NCBI GenBank assembly: GCA_033439765.1
Contig: JAULSN010000011.1
Location: 186,001-250,000, forward strand
Reading direction: 5' to 3'
Length of the DNA stretch: 64,000 bases
DNA from: Lasiosphaeria ovina
Taxonomy: Eukaryota; Ascomycota; Sordariomycetes; Sordariales; Lasiosphaeriaceae
The translations under genes and the position numbers were made by a program. This document shows, one piece after another, positions 21,903 to 32,757 of this stretch. Every line of letters starts with the position of its first letter. The stretch's first letter is position 1. A model generated the notes under the pieces. That model ran no database searches and was not told where the DNA came from. It was given only the letters and a program-made list of their open reading frames with translations.

Positions 21903-23802
21903 ATGGCCCGGCCTGCTCACCCCGACACGCTCTTCCATCTTGAGCCTGAAGATGACTCCACAAGAGCTGCGGTCCTCCGTCACCCGCGCAACGCTCCCTT
22001 CATCTCCACATCTTCCGAAGGCAAGCCAGCTGTTGAAATCGGATATCATGTATGCTCGAGGCCCTGCGGCGGTCAGGTCCTCGCCAGGCTCGGGAGCGAC
22101 ACAGATCTGATTCTACCTGGCAAAACCATCTCCAAGATACACATCGCCTTCGAAGTCCATCCTGTCACCCACGCAATCCTCATCTCCGTGCGTACTACCA
22201 ACAGAAAGTCTGTCCAAGTCTCGCCTTGGGGCTTCAGACAGGATGGCGAATTCCGCCAACTCGTTCTGATCCCTGGCACCCGGTACAAAATCGTCGTTGG
22301 CGATCAGAACTACGCTCGACCCTTCCGTTTCAGCATCAGATGGAGGCTGGATTTGCCTGCTCCAGCCGTACAACTCGCTGTCGACGGCGGCTTTAAGGCG
22401 GCCGAGGCACGAGGACGCCCCAACTATCTCAACACCGACGACCCCACAAAACTAGAAATTGGGTCTTATTACGTGACGAGGCTCCCCTCTGGTGTCGTTG
22501 GCAACTGCGTGAGATTTGCAGAGCTCGGAAACCGACTGGGGGCTGGTACCTATGGACAGGTTTACCAATCTATCGATATAGACTCGTCCCTTTACATTGC
22601 TGCCAAGGTCGTTGAGCCAAATGGTGAAAGAGAAATCCAGAATCTTCATAGGGAGATCAAAACCCTACAGGAACTGAGCCATGTAAGTTAAGCCCAAACC
22701 CCTTCCTGCCTTTCCACTACCTGTCGTACTATAACGACAACTCAGCGCGACGCGACAAACAACGACGTATCACGACAAAGCTGATCCAAAATTAGAAAGG
22801 CGTCCTGACTCGTATGACTTTTGCTAACATAATGCGAAGCCAAATATTATCGAGTTTCTTGGCTACGCCGGGTTCGATCCGACCGATCAGGATCAACATA
22901 GGCAAAAGGTACATATCTACATGCCGCTCAGAGATGGAAGCCTTCGCAAGCTACGCGACTCCGACGACGTGGACCAAGATCAAAAGATGGCCGCCCTCAA
23001 CAACATGACATATCAAATGTTGTGTGCTCTCGACTACCTCTCCTCCAAAGGGCTCTGCCACCGAGACGTCAAACCCGACAATATCCTTTTCGACATAAAT
23101 GAGGACCAGACGTTCAAATTCCAACTCGCCGATTTCGGCCTTGCCAAGCACCAGGCGCACGCACAAACGATGTGCGGCACCAAAATTTATTCCGCCCCGG
23201 AGGTGCATTCTGGCAATTACGGCTTGCCTACATACAAACAGAGTCCAAAAATGGATGTCTGGTCCCTGTACGTCACCATGCTCACCATGATGCCAGAGGC
23301 GAACTTCCACGAGGAGACGCTCGTCCACAGCCCATATCCCACTACTCTCGCCTTTGTGCGACACAATGTGGCCATCCTCACGCCTGGATTTAGCCCCATG
23401 GCGCGAGAGAACCCCGATTTGAGAGCTTCTGCTGCCCAAATGCTGGTCAAGATTTACGGCGGTAAAGGCTTGACGACCCAGAGGAGAAGGGTGCGGGATA
23501 TACCTCCGGAAGCCCTCGAACTTACACCCGCCATTACAGGGCCTTCAACTCCCACGGTCCCAGCAACAGGATACGACATAGCCCAACAACAAAGTACCAT
23601 GCCATCAACATCATACTATTACGGCCTAGCCGCTGCACCCTCGGCGGAGTCATCGCAACTCCCAGTTCGCCGCCCAGTTGATGCTGACATGGTTCCGAGC
23701 GTGATGGCGGCTCGCGAACGCGAGCTTGAACGCGAGCGTGAGCGATGGAGCAATCTTCGAAGTCGACAAGGGCCGGACCCTATGGACATAGATGACTTGT
23801 GA
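21903..23802 (+). CDS. FHA-domain serine/threonine kinase
   Basis: A 580-aa protein from exons 21903-22682 and 22840-23802. The 157-nt intron has TGCTAAC and joins ELSH to PNIIEFLGY in frame. The open frame extends upstream, but the first ATG is at 21903. An FHA-like region (about 45-150: LARLGSDTDLIL, TISKIHIAFEV) precedes a kinase domain: LGNRLGAGTYGQVY loop, AAKVVE lysine, CHRDVKPDNILF catalytic loop, LADFGLAKH, and GTKIYSAPE. The DxWSxG helix reads DVWSLYVTM, so its glycine is replaced, a common feature of this fungal group. The tail has an ERELERERERW helix and ends MDIDDL. The layout recalls Rad53/Chk2, but the paralogous fungal FHA-kinases are functionally unassigned. The active-site residues are present, so activity is likely. 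Confidence 0.88.
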
Positions 23803-25639
23803 GAAACATACATGCTCCAACATACACTGTTAGCGACGACTCGAGAAGCCCGTGGAAGTTAGGGCTAGCCAACCTGGGTCGTGGTTTTCTATTTTTCTTT
23901 TTCTTTCCTTTCTTTTTGTTTTGACTCGGCCCCCTTCTGACGGACAACTTTCGAGCGTGTAACAGTATGTTGGTAACAGCTTGAGCATGTTTTATTTTTA
24001 TCACCTCTACTTCGGTTCGATCGAATTGTTGGGACTTCTCTTCTGACGCTGTCAAGAACTTCTTTCCCCCTTTTTTAATCCCAAAGTCAGTTTTGCTAAT
24101 TAGGTATTCGTGCTTTTGTATACCCTGTGGCTAGCTCTAGAGCGTTAATAAAGCACAAAACTGTCACGCATGTTATAAACATCGCCATGCAAAACTGTGT
24201 CCAACACATTGTCTCCCGAGCGGTTGGGAGTTGGGGGGTTACAGACGTGGGAGTCACGTCCGCCATGCCTGGACGACGCCCGGAGGTGTAGCCCGTATAC
24301 CTGATGCCATATTCCAGGCAGCCCGAGACATCGGGCGCCGGAGCCTCGACCTCGTGTGGGAGATTTGGCCCCACTTGGGTGTTTGTCGCACCAGAAAAAA
24401 CCGATGCGTCCGCAGGGTAGGTGCTTTGCGAACATGCAGTCACGTTTCAACGCTAGCCAGTTGCTCAACAAATTGCTCAAGAATGAGGCGGTTCACGTCG
24501 CACCGTCCAGTGACCGAGTTGGGTGTGGAACTAATGTTGGCTTGGGCCGGTGTGTATGTGGATGCAGTCTTCACAGTTCTTCCACACTGTAGACGGCACT
24601 GGCGCTTGATTGGATACAAATACGGACCTCCAAGATGGGCGTGAGGGCTGCCGGAATCTCTTGCAGTGCCGATCCAACGGTGGATACTGTCAGAGGCGTA
24701 CTGTGCAAGACGCTTAGCCTTACCCGCCTTCACCAGACACCAATAACCTTGCGGGGACCTGCCGCAAAACTGAAGGAAGGGGCATCTTTCAGACGCCAGT
24801 TTACGGTGGTCAGACGCCATAGTGTGCAGAACTGTCAGCCGCATCTCCGACAGACCACTTAGGAGGGAGACGATGAGCCAGTACGGAGCACAGAGTGATA
24901 GAAGATCCGAAACTCGTGCGTGCACAACACACCGTGGAGATACCGCCCAGTCTAATAGGCGTTGAGGACACATATGGTGAAACAAAAGTTTTGGGCACAC
25001 CAACGCCTGGGGCACATGGTGACACGGAGACTGCATCCGCAACCCAGGTGACTCGGCCTTGCACGGCGAAACCTGAACCGCCTGAGGGCCACTCTCGTCT
25101 TGAGGATTTATTACTCGCCCACAATCAATGCTTACCCCCGGGAGCACGCAGTGCCAACCGTTTCCTTGAGCTAGCGTTCCACCCGCAACGCATTTCCGTG
25201 GCGCCAGACCCTCAAGCAAACTGCGCCTCATTTCACGACGACCTTGGGGCTCTGGCCGCTATGGGAGACAGAGCTGTCCAGTCGCGGCGGACGCGTCGCC
25301 TACGTCCAAGACCGCCCAAATCGCCCGCCCCGAAAGTTACCAGGGGCCGCTGTCGAGGCCGAGAGCAGCAGCAACCCCCCAGAGAGGCCAGATGCGACAC
25401 AAGAGAAGGAGGCGCCGAAGCCCGGTTCGCTGCGAGTGATTCACCCTGGTTCAGACGACCTGCCGTGAAAGGAACCTTGACAGGGATTTACTACCTGTCT
25501 ATCTGTGTATCACCACGGCCAGATCGCAATGAAGCCGATTTCTGTATTGGCAATGCGTGAATCACTGCATTTCGCGCTCAAAATGCCTGGATATTTGCAT
25601 TGTTAATGTAAATCGAGATGGTTAGCGCCAGGCCCTAAC
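23803..25639. other. Intergenic region, 1.8 kb
   Basis: Two opposing long ORFs (24440-25231 minus and 24895-25560 plus) overlap here. Neither has a domain, a plausible intron or GC3 bias like neighbouring genes. I treat the region as non-coding or decayed DNA. Confidence 0.4.
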
Positions 25640-26495
25640 TCATGGAAGGTAGATGCTGTCTAAGACTAGGACATAGCGAAGCGAACCGCTTTCGTGTGAG
25701 GAGCTCAGCCTGCGATTTGAGATCAAGATGGTCAAGTTCGAGGACATTAAGAAGAAGCCCTTTGTCGACATCAACCCAAATGGAAGGGTTCCAGATAAGT
25801 TTCTCTCCCTCGACACGAGTGCCCGTGGCTGAGTCTCTGAGTAACAGCAAGCGAGGACCCGAACACCGATATGGTGCTATAGGAGTCAGGCGCCACCATC
25901 ACGTACCTCGTCGAGTAGTACGACACCGGCAAGATGCTCACCTACCGACCTTGAAGGAAAAGAATCTCGTCAATCAGTGGCTACACTTTCAGATGAGCTG
26001 CCAGGGCCCGTACTTTGGCCAATCCACGTGGTTCGCCCCCTCTTGCCCCCGTCTCACAATCCGAGCTAAACAGTCACCAGACTCAACTTCCTCCACCCCG
26101 AGCCGGTCCCATCGGCCAGAGCCCGGGACGCGGCCGAAACGAAGCGGGTTCTGGGGGTGCTCGACGGCGCGCTGGTGGGGCGCGAGTGGCCGGTGGGCGA
26201 CAAGATGACGATCGCCGACCTGGCTTTTGTGCCGTGGAACGAGCGGGTTGACGCCATTTTCTCGCGCACTCCCGAATCCAAGTTCGACGGCTTCCCGCGC
26301 GTGGCCGCGTGGCACGCCCGCATGACGGCGCGTCCGGCTTGGCGTCGTGCTATGAGCTCGCGCGACCGCCTCATGGACGACATGGGCCTCTTGCCGAATG
26401 GCATGCCCAAGAGTGTTGGCGGCTACGATGAGCACAAGGCCAAGATTGCTGCTGTTGCTGCTGCTGCCGCCGCTGGCGAGGATACCACGGCATAG
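25640..26495 (+). pseudogene. Decayed Ure2-type glutathione transferase
   Basis: GST-like pieces lie in order: EELSLRFEIKMVKFEDIKKK and PFVDINPNGRVP up to 25794; EDPNTDMVL, ESGATITYLVE and YDTGKMLTY (25853-25945); TLKEKNLVNQWLHFQM and GPYFGQST (25948-26030); then LNFLHPEPVPSARARD to the end, with VGDKMTIADLAFVPWNERVD of the C-terminal GST domain. Lesions are a would-be intron donor reading ATAAGT at 25795 where GTAAGT is expected, in-frame TAG at 25880-25882 (Trp position of LWESG), in-frame TAG at 25916-25918 (Gln position of VEQYD), and loss of one base near 25946. The N-terminal thioredoxin-fold start is also not found. The last 340 nt remain open and GC-rich, so inactivation looks recent. 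A short protein from 26157 is conceivable but would lack the glutathione site. Confidence 0.85.
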
Positions 26496-27451
26496 GTGGG
26501 TGGAATGGATTTTCGCGAGTTGCGCGCGGATGAGGCTGTTTATCTAGGCACGATGGAGGGCAGGCGAGAGAAACATGGCAACAACACAGATTTGAAAAGA
26601 GTCAAGAAAGGGCTGAACATGATGTTCCTGTCCTGCTCTACCAAGTATCCCTCCATACGAGGGAGCAAGAAGGCTAGGCATGTTAGCCTTGATTCCAACC
26701 CTCCTCTAAAATTTGTGCCGTCCAGCCCCCCCCCCCCCCCAAAAAAAAAAAAGCGATCATTTGATCAACCACGCGGCCACACCACCCAGTCATGTCGTAC
26801 TCGACGGCGCAGTTTTTGACGGTTCTGAGAATGCCAACGGCGATCGCAACCCTGGGCCGCATTTAGGGCAGGCTATCCCGCGCCAACAGGCCCCCCCTGG
26901 GCTTCGTGGTTGTTATTCCCGGGACGGCGCGCATGTGACGATACTCGGTCCGACGGCGTTCACAATGCCGTTGTAGCCGAGATATAGGAAGGGGCTGACG
27001 ATAACTGCTGTGCCATGTCGCAACCGTCTAAAGGCGAAACTTCCCGCCTGCCAAGGCCCTCAATTCCGCCCACGGCCACAGATGGCACAGATGGCAAAGA
27101 CTTTTCCAGCGGCGCAGAAGACTGAGTCCGGACATTGAAAGTCCAACAAGCGTTTCTTTGATTTCTCGGTTTGTCTTCTCTTGTAGATAATGTCCCTCCC
27201 GCATTTCTCTCGCACCACCATCCTTCTGCACTTTCACCGATAATTTCCTGCACCAAGGAACGATATAACTACGACCTGCAACAGCCCACACACAGACACG
27301 GCCGCCACCATGCCTCCTGCAGCTCAGACTCCGGCTCCCAAGGTGCAATATAGCAAGGACATCAATAATACAGACGCCGTGGGAGCCATAGAGGAGGCGC
27401 GCAATATCATCAACAGCGTCCGATCTGAGGACAAGGAATGTGGAGTCGGTG
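26496..27451. other. Intergenic region
   Basis: Contains the homopolymer tract and an ATG at 27310 with a good context (GCCGCCACCATG), opening a 64-aa frame (MPPAAQTPAPKVQYSKDINN). That frame may be the real first exon of the small gene that follows, but I could not find a clean intron joining them. Confidence 0.4.
26727..26752. repeat. Poly-C/poly-A tract
   Basis: Fourteen C followed directly by twelve A, 230 nt after the end of the GST remnant. A homopolymer junction like this is prone to length error in sequencing. Confidence 0.95.
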
Positions 27452-27895
27452 ATGACCGGGTCGTTCGCGCTGAAATTAAAATCCAAGTCACCTTTCCTCA
27501 TTGACGGGGTTGACTTGGTTGTTCCCTTGACCTTGGAGGAGTTAAAGAAGGACTTCAAGCAGCCAGTGGACTTCCCAGGCACAGTTATGGCCTGTTCAAG
27601 GTTGGTTCAGCGGCTCCTTGGTTTCTCCAACTACCTGCCTACTTACCTTACCTAATTGTCCCACTTCGTGATGATTGATCGGGAACTTCGTTTCACACTC
27701 TGCAATGTAGTCTCGAGGTCAGGGATAAGGGCAGCCGCAAGGGGCTCCAGCTGATCCTACATCACAGGGGAGTCACTCCAATCACGGAACACATCCGTCT
27801 TACTTTGTGGCCGAAACGCGGTAAGTATTAGAAAGAGGACGCACGCAAAAGACAGTCTGCCCCAGATCAAACCAGTTTCAGTATTTGCCGCCTAG
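27452..27895 (+). CDS. Possible small uncharacterised protein, about 90 aa
   Basis: A tentative model with exons 27452-27600, 27711-27820 and 27882-27895. The first intron (110 nt) joins TVMACS to SLEVRDKGSRKGLQLILHH in frame. The last intron is optional, since reading through gives a stop at 27829-27831. The predicted chain (MTGSFALKLKSKSPFLIDGV, LTLEELKKDFKQPVDFPGTV, HIRLTLWPKR) has normal amino-acid composition but matches nothing I know. An alternative start is the ATG at 27310, in another frame. It could also be a fragment of a decayed gene. Confidence 0.3.
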
Positions 27896-28603
27896 AGAAT
27901 TTGAAAGCTGACTTCTTTTCATCTGTCAACCGGGAATATAGCCGGTGTTATTTCGGATGAGCAAAAAAGCCTTCGTCATGAACATGTTGGTTGTATGGCT
28001 GAAGAGTGTGGGCACCTGATGCTTTTTATAGCGGGCAGCTCGGCTCCTAGAACCATCTTGACGAAGGATAAGACGGCCGATGATTGGTAACTAACGATGG
28101 CAGGGGTAAGCTTTTCCGGGCGGCATAGACGGCGGACATTGGAGTACACGATATTGTGTGAAGCAATACAGGTAGCGATGGTTGATTAGACTTCCAGGTT
28201 TTGATGTGTTGCGTATTTTACAGTACTTGCTGCTTCCAGTCTGTGTGTTCCGCTGATAGTCAGCTGCCACCAGTAGAATAGTAAAAACCAGCCCGGGTGT
28301 TGAACCCGCTGACCTGCCCAGTTCTCACCAGGATCATTATCGTATCCCAGCACTGTCAATTTGACGATCGCCGCCAGATTGGTACATATCTGAAAGGCAT
28401 GTGGGATGGTGGCAGGCATGTATAAGGCAGCCTAGAGGCCGCCGATTGGCGCCTGGGCGGGGGCTGACAGTTGGGCTCAAATCTCACCTGGACGGAAATT
28501 TCTTCTTGTCTTGGCAACCTCAGATGCCTACATAAACACGCCCAGTTGCTGTCAGACTCTGCTTCTTCGCTCTCCACTCAAGCCTGGCAGGTGAACCGAC
28601 AAC
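27896..28603. other. Upstream region of the HET gene
   Basis: About 700 nt of AT-richer DNA without a supportable gene. It presumably includes the HET gene promoter. Confidence 0.45.
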
Positions 28604-30919
28604 ATGGAGCAACGGCAGACGCCAGCTGCCGGCGGCGCCGACGCCGACACGCACTTCCACTGTCCGGAAAACAACGACTTCTACCGGTCCGGAGCATACC
28701 AGCCGCTCGACACGGAGCACCACGAGATCCGGCTGCTGCAGGCGCAGCGGCCCGACCCGGCCGACCCCAACGGGCCGCTGCGCTTCACACTATTCCAAGG
28801 GGTGCCTCTCGCGAAGTGCCGAGTGAACCCCAACCTGCCGCGGCCCGAGGGCGGCGGCGTGTTCCCATTCGTGGCGCTGTCGTACTGCGCGGGCGACCCC
28901 GACGACACGGTGCCGGTGCTGATCGACGGACAAGAATTCAACACGTTCCGGCCGCTGGCCACGGCGCTGAGGAGCCTGCTGTGGAGCCTGGGGCGGCGCG
29001 ACGCGTCGTGGGAGCTCGAGGACACGCTGTTCTTCTGGGCCGACCAGATCTGCATCAACCAGAGCGACAGCGCCGAGAAGGCCTCCCAGGTCCGCATGAT
29101 GTGCCGCGTCTACGAGGCCTGCGCCTGGGCCTACGGCTGGCTCGGCACCGACCCGGCCGTCACGCGCGGCCTCAAAGGCCTCCAGTACATCCACTCCGTC
29201 GAGAAAATCGCCGAGGAGTACTTCGAGAAGCGCGGCGAGGAGTGGACGGCGTCGCGCACCGCCGGCACCGAGGACGGTCTCGAGGCCTGGGCGCCCATGT
29301 CGCTGGAGAAGCTGTTCGATATAGGCGTCGACTTCGCCGACGTGGCCGCGGTGCTGCAGTGCCCGTACTGGTTCCGCGGGTGGATCTGCCAGGAGGTGAC
29401 CGTGTCTCCCGACGTGACCTTCAACACGGACGCGGCCGAGATGGACCGCGCCGGCGTGCGCCGCGCCATGCGCCTGCTCGAGACCATCCGCCTGTGGATC
29501 CGCTGGTACTGGACCGTGGTGCCGGGCGAGGGGCTGGTGGCGAACCCGCAGCGCCGCCGCCCGGGCATGGACACGGACGGCTGGACCCCGCGCGTGCAGG
29601 CCCTGCGCTGGTTCTGCGAGGAGTGGGACATCGGCCCCTTCAAGTTCATGCTCGAGGAGAGCGAGAAGTGGGACGGCAACGGCGGGTTCCGCCTGGACCT
29701 GCTCATGCTCACCGCCCGCCACGCCGCCGTCACCGATCCGAGGGACAAGGTGTATGCCTACTTGGGTCTCGCCGCCGATGGCTACGACATCCAGCCCAAC
29801 TACGGCCCGCACCAGACCGCCGCCCGCGCCTACCTGCAGGCTGCGTGTGCCTACCTGCGCACCGAGCGCAGCCTCGACATGCTGTGTTTCGCCGAGGACC
29901 GGTCCGCCGACGTCGGCCCGCAGCTGCCGTCGTGGGTGTGCGACTGGTCCGCCAAGATGCAGCCGCAGAGCGTGTGGTACCGCTACGAGAACGACCCGCG
30001 CCGGCCGAGCGCGACGGGCCGCTTGGCCTACAACTGCGAGCTGTACCCCGACGGCGATGAGCCCGACCGCGTGCTCGGCGTGTGGGCCAAGACTGTCGAC
30101 ATGCTGGCCGACACGCGGGGCTCGGCCGGCGGGCCCGTCAAGGCGTACGAGTCCTGGGGGCACTGCATGTTGTCCTGGGTGGCCGCGGCGGGGCTGGCCA
30201 CGGACCGCGGCCGGTGTGAGGTCAACGACGCGCCCTACCCGTATTTCGACGGGCAGTCGGTCGCGGTGGCGTTCTGGACGGCCATTTACAGAGGTGTTGC
30301 GGAGCCCGACAAGATGCAGCAGGTGTGGAACACGGTCACGTCGGACGACTTTCTGTCGCAGCTGGATGCTGGAGACTGGGAAACAGCTGGCGATGGGGAA
30401 GCGTCTGGGGACGGGAAAGCTTCCGGAGACGGGAAAGCTTCGGGAGATACAAAAGTTTCGGAAGACGCCGCAGTTTTGGGAGACGCGGTTTCTGATGCAG
30501 ACATAGAACCTTCAGGAGATACGAAAGCTTCCGGGGATGACGGAGAAGAGCAAAGCGAGAAGCCCGCCCTTTCAGCCAAGAGGAATCCGCCCACGGTCAC
30601 CGACCCGCCCGTCTCCGGCCTGGCCAGGGAGCACCTCGCCATGAGCGGGTGGACCGACTCGGGCTACATCACGCGAGCGGGCTTCCGGTTTGTGCGGTCG
30701 CAGGCGGGATACTTTGGGCTGACGAGGGCGGCTGTCGAGGACGGCGACATCATCGCGGTGCTTATCGGCGCCGACATGCCCTTCATCCTCCGGCCGCACC
30801 GCGATGGGTACAGGCTGATGGGCGAGGCCTACGTGCACGGCATCATGTACGGCGAGATGGTGCAAAAGATTAGAGCTGATGAAGAGGACCCGGGTTTCCG
30901 CGAGATTAAGATATACTAG
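28604..30919 (+). CDS. Heterokaryon-incompatibility (HET) domain protein
   Basis: A single-exon gene of 771 aa. The HET domain spans about residues 85-240, with its three blocks: FPFVALSYCAGDP, the LxxALRSL helix, and FFWADQICINQSD followed by EKASQVRMMCRVY. HET domains act in fungal non-self recognition and programmed cell death. The middle contains LDLLMLTARHAAVTDPRDKVYAYLGLA, the second conserved block of long HET proteins. Residues about 588-650 are a degenerate tandem GDGKAS repeat. The C-terminal 100 residues hold the GLTRAAVEDGDIIAVLIGADMPF-like block (given in part) and a Gly-rich end, typical of the family. Coding is strongly GC-rich. No STAND ATPase or repeat sensor is attached. A cytosolic product is inferred. 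Confidence 0.93.
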   Translation: MEQRQTPAAGGADADTHFHCPENNDFYRSGAYQPLDTEHHEIRLLQAQRPDPADPNGPLRFTLFQGVPLAKCRVNPNLPRPEGGGVFPFVALSYCAGDPDDTVPVLIDGQEFNTFRPLATALRSLLWSLGRRDASWELEDTLFFWADQICINQSDSAEKASQVRMMCRVYEACAWAYGWLGTDPAVTRGLKGLQYIHSVEKIAEEYFEKRGEEWTASRTAGTEDGLEAWAPMSLEKLFDIGVDFADVAAVLQCPYWFRGWICQEVTVSPDVTFNTDAAEMDRAGVRRAMRLLETIRLWIRWYWTVVPGEGLVANPQRRRPGMDTDGWTPRVQALRWFCEEWDIGPFKFMLEESEKWDGNGGFRLDLLMLTARHAAVTDPRDKVYAYLGLAADGYDIQPNYGPHQTAARAYLQAACAYLRTERSLDMLCFAEDRSADVGPQLPSWVCDWSAKMQPQSVWYRYENDPRRPSATGRLAYNCELYPDGDEPDRVLGVWAKTVDMLADTRGSAGGPVKAYESWGHCMLSWVAAAGLATDRGRCEVNDAPYPYFDGQSVAVAFWTAIYRGVAEPDKMQQVWNTVTSDDFLSQLDAGDWETAGDGEASGDGKASGDGKASGDTKVSEDAAVLGDAVSDADIEPSGDTKASGDDGEEQSEKPALSAKRNPPTVTDPPVSGLAREHLAMSGWTDSGYITRAGFRFVRSQAGYFGLTRAAVEDGDIIAVLIGADMPFILRPHRDGYRLMGEAYVHGIMYGEMVQKIRADEEDPGFREIKIY
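30389..30540 (+). repeat. Degenerate coding repeat in the HET gene
   Basis: Tandem 18-nt units close to GGGAAAGCTTCCGGAGAC, read as GDGKAS, with diverged copies GDTKVS, EDAAVLGD and PSGDTKAS. The early units are almost identical at DNA level and the later ones have drifted. Confidence 0.85.
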
Positions 30920-31758
30920 GGCGCATTTTCTACGGAGATAGGATTGGCTGGGAGGATTTCTTGATTTTGTCCGAGTGTTATGGCAGAATTCTGGAAGCGT
31001 TCTTTTTTGTTTACAGCACCCATTAGATTGAGCATTTCAAGGAAAGGGGATAATTACACGACCTTCCTGTGTTCGTTAACCTTTCACAACCGCAAAGCTG
31101 GAAAAGTGTTAAATAACTGCCTTTACTCAAATCTTTCTTGAGAATCTGCTCTATTTGTGTGGTGAAGCTGTGGGCAATATTCATTGACTTTTATCGCCTC
31201 AGGGGCAGCTTGTGAGGTCGCACGGAATACGGAGTAAGAACATATCAACATTGAACTAAACAGGAAACCCGTTTCCGAGCAACCCGCCCTCTCCTTCCCC
31301 GGTACATCACGAAGTCGCCAATCGCGGAAAACGGCGTCCTCCTATTGCCATACCAATGACAGTCCGGCGCTCGCAGATGAATCAGCTGACGGGTGACGCC
31401 ATGCAACCGCCCGAGTGGGTTTCCCGCCCCGGCGCGTCAAACAATGGCCGACTCTACGCCATACTACAGTAACTAGCTCCATGACAGCCAACCTTGGCGA
31501 CTTGACCCACGGACACCGACCTTGGCCTCGTGGCGTGCGGGGAACAAGAGGAGAGAGGAGAGGAGGAGCGGCTGCGAGATGCCCCGCACGCTCGCACTAC
31601 TCGCGGATACGACGTGCCTCGCCCCAATCCCTGCGGGCTTCGGCAGATGGGGGACAAAAGGGGTCGGCGGCAGAATTGGCTGCTTGACTTGCAGCGGCTG
31701 TAAGCAGGCCGCCCGGCATAGGCTGATTTTTGGCCGACGGAGTGGGACAACCGTGCCA

Positions 31759-31843
<85 letters not shown>

Positions 31844-32083
31844 GTGGGCACACACGGCCGGGACCCATGCAGCTGGGTAGCTGGGTACCTACCTAATTAA
31901 GGCAGTGGCACAATCGGGCCTTGTATTTACGCATCTCCAAGCTCTCGCTTTAACCCCTCTCCCGAGTCTCTGATCGACAAGACTTTGCGAGTCGAGACTT
32001 GGCTGATACTTGCTTCATTACGGCCAACTTCAAGGGACGGATAACTGCGTATACCTACAAGCTTCAGCAGGCACAACGTCGGC
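30920..32083. other. Intergenic region with long CAG repeat
   Basis: 3' region of the HET gene and promoter or leader of the FAD monooxygenase. ORFs around 31415-31896 arise from the CAG repeat and lack other coding signals. Confidence 0.5.
31762..31839 (+). repeat. (CAG)26 trinucleotide repeat
   Basis: Twenty-six uninterrupted CAG triplets followed by CAA, about 245 nt upstream of the monooxygenase ATG. In one frame they encode Gln inside a 124-aa ORF with no domain, so I favour a promoter or leader repeat. Confidence 0.97.
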
Positions 32084-32680
32084 ATGGCGGCGGCTCCCAA
32101 GACGGGCGTCAAGGTGGTGGTGGTCGGGGCCGGGTTCGGGGGGCTGACGGCGGCCATCGAGTGCCACCTCAAGGGCCACGACGTGGAGGTGTACGAGAAC
32201 TTCCCCGAGCTCAAGACGCTGGGCGACATCATCTCGTTCGGGGCCAACGGCGGGCGCATCTTCAACCGGTGGGCGTCGGGGGCCGTGGCGCGGCGCCTGC
32301 GGGCGCTGAGCATCGACTTGCGCGGCTACGGCTTCCGCATCCACAAGTACGACACGGGCGAGGTGGTCTACCACCAGATCACCCCGCCCGACAAGCCCGA
32401 CGCCCCCGTCTTTAACGGTCACCGCGGCGAGCTGCACCAGGTTGTCTTCAACTATGCCCGCGACGAGCTCGGCATCCCCATCCACCTCGGCCAGCTCGTC
32501 GAGGAGTACTTTGAGGATGCCGAGAAAGCGGGCATCGTGCTCAAGTCGGGCGAGAAGGTGTTTGCCGACATTGTAATTGGCGCCGACGGCGTGCGCTCCA
32601 AGGCGCGTGAGCTGGTGCTGGGCTACGTCGACAAGCCTAAGAGCAGCGGGTACGCCGTGTGGCGGGCGTGGTGAGCCTTG

Positions 32681-32757
<77 letters not shown>

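Noticed and set aside
24440..25560. Opposing long ORFs
   Set aside because: No domain, no intron structure and no codon bias; each is the shadow of the other with no evidence for either.
25640..26495. Functional GST from the 3' ORF at 26157
   Set aside because: It lacks the thioredoxin-fold glutathione-binding half and the ATG is internal to the old C-terminal domain.
28790..30163. 457-aa antisense ORF in the HET gene
   Set aside because: Shadow produced by strong GC3 bias of the HET coding strand.
31454..31896. Poly-Ala, poly-Cys, poly-Leu and poly-Gln ORFs
   Set aside because: All arise from the CAG repeat read in different frames; no other coding signal.
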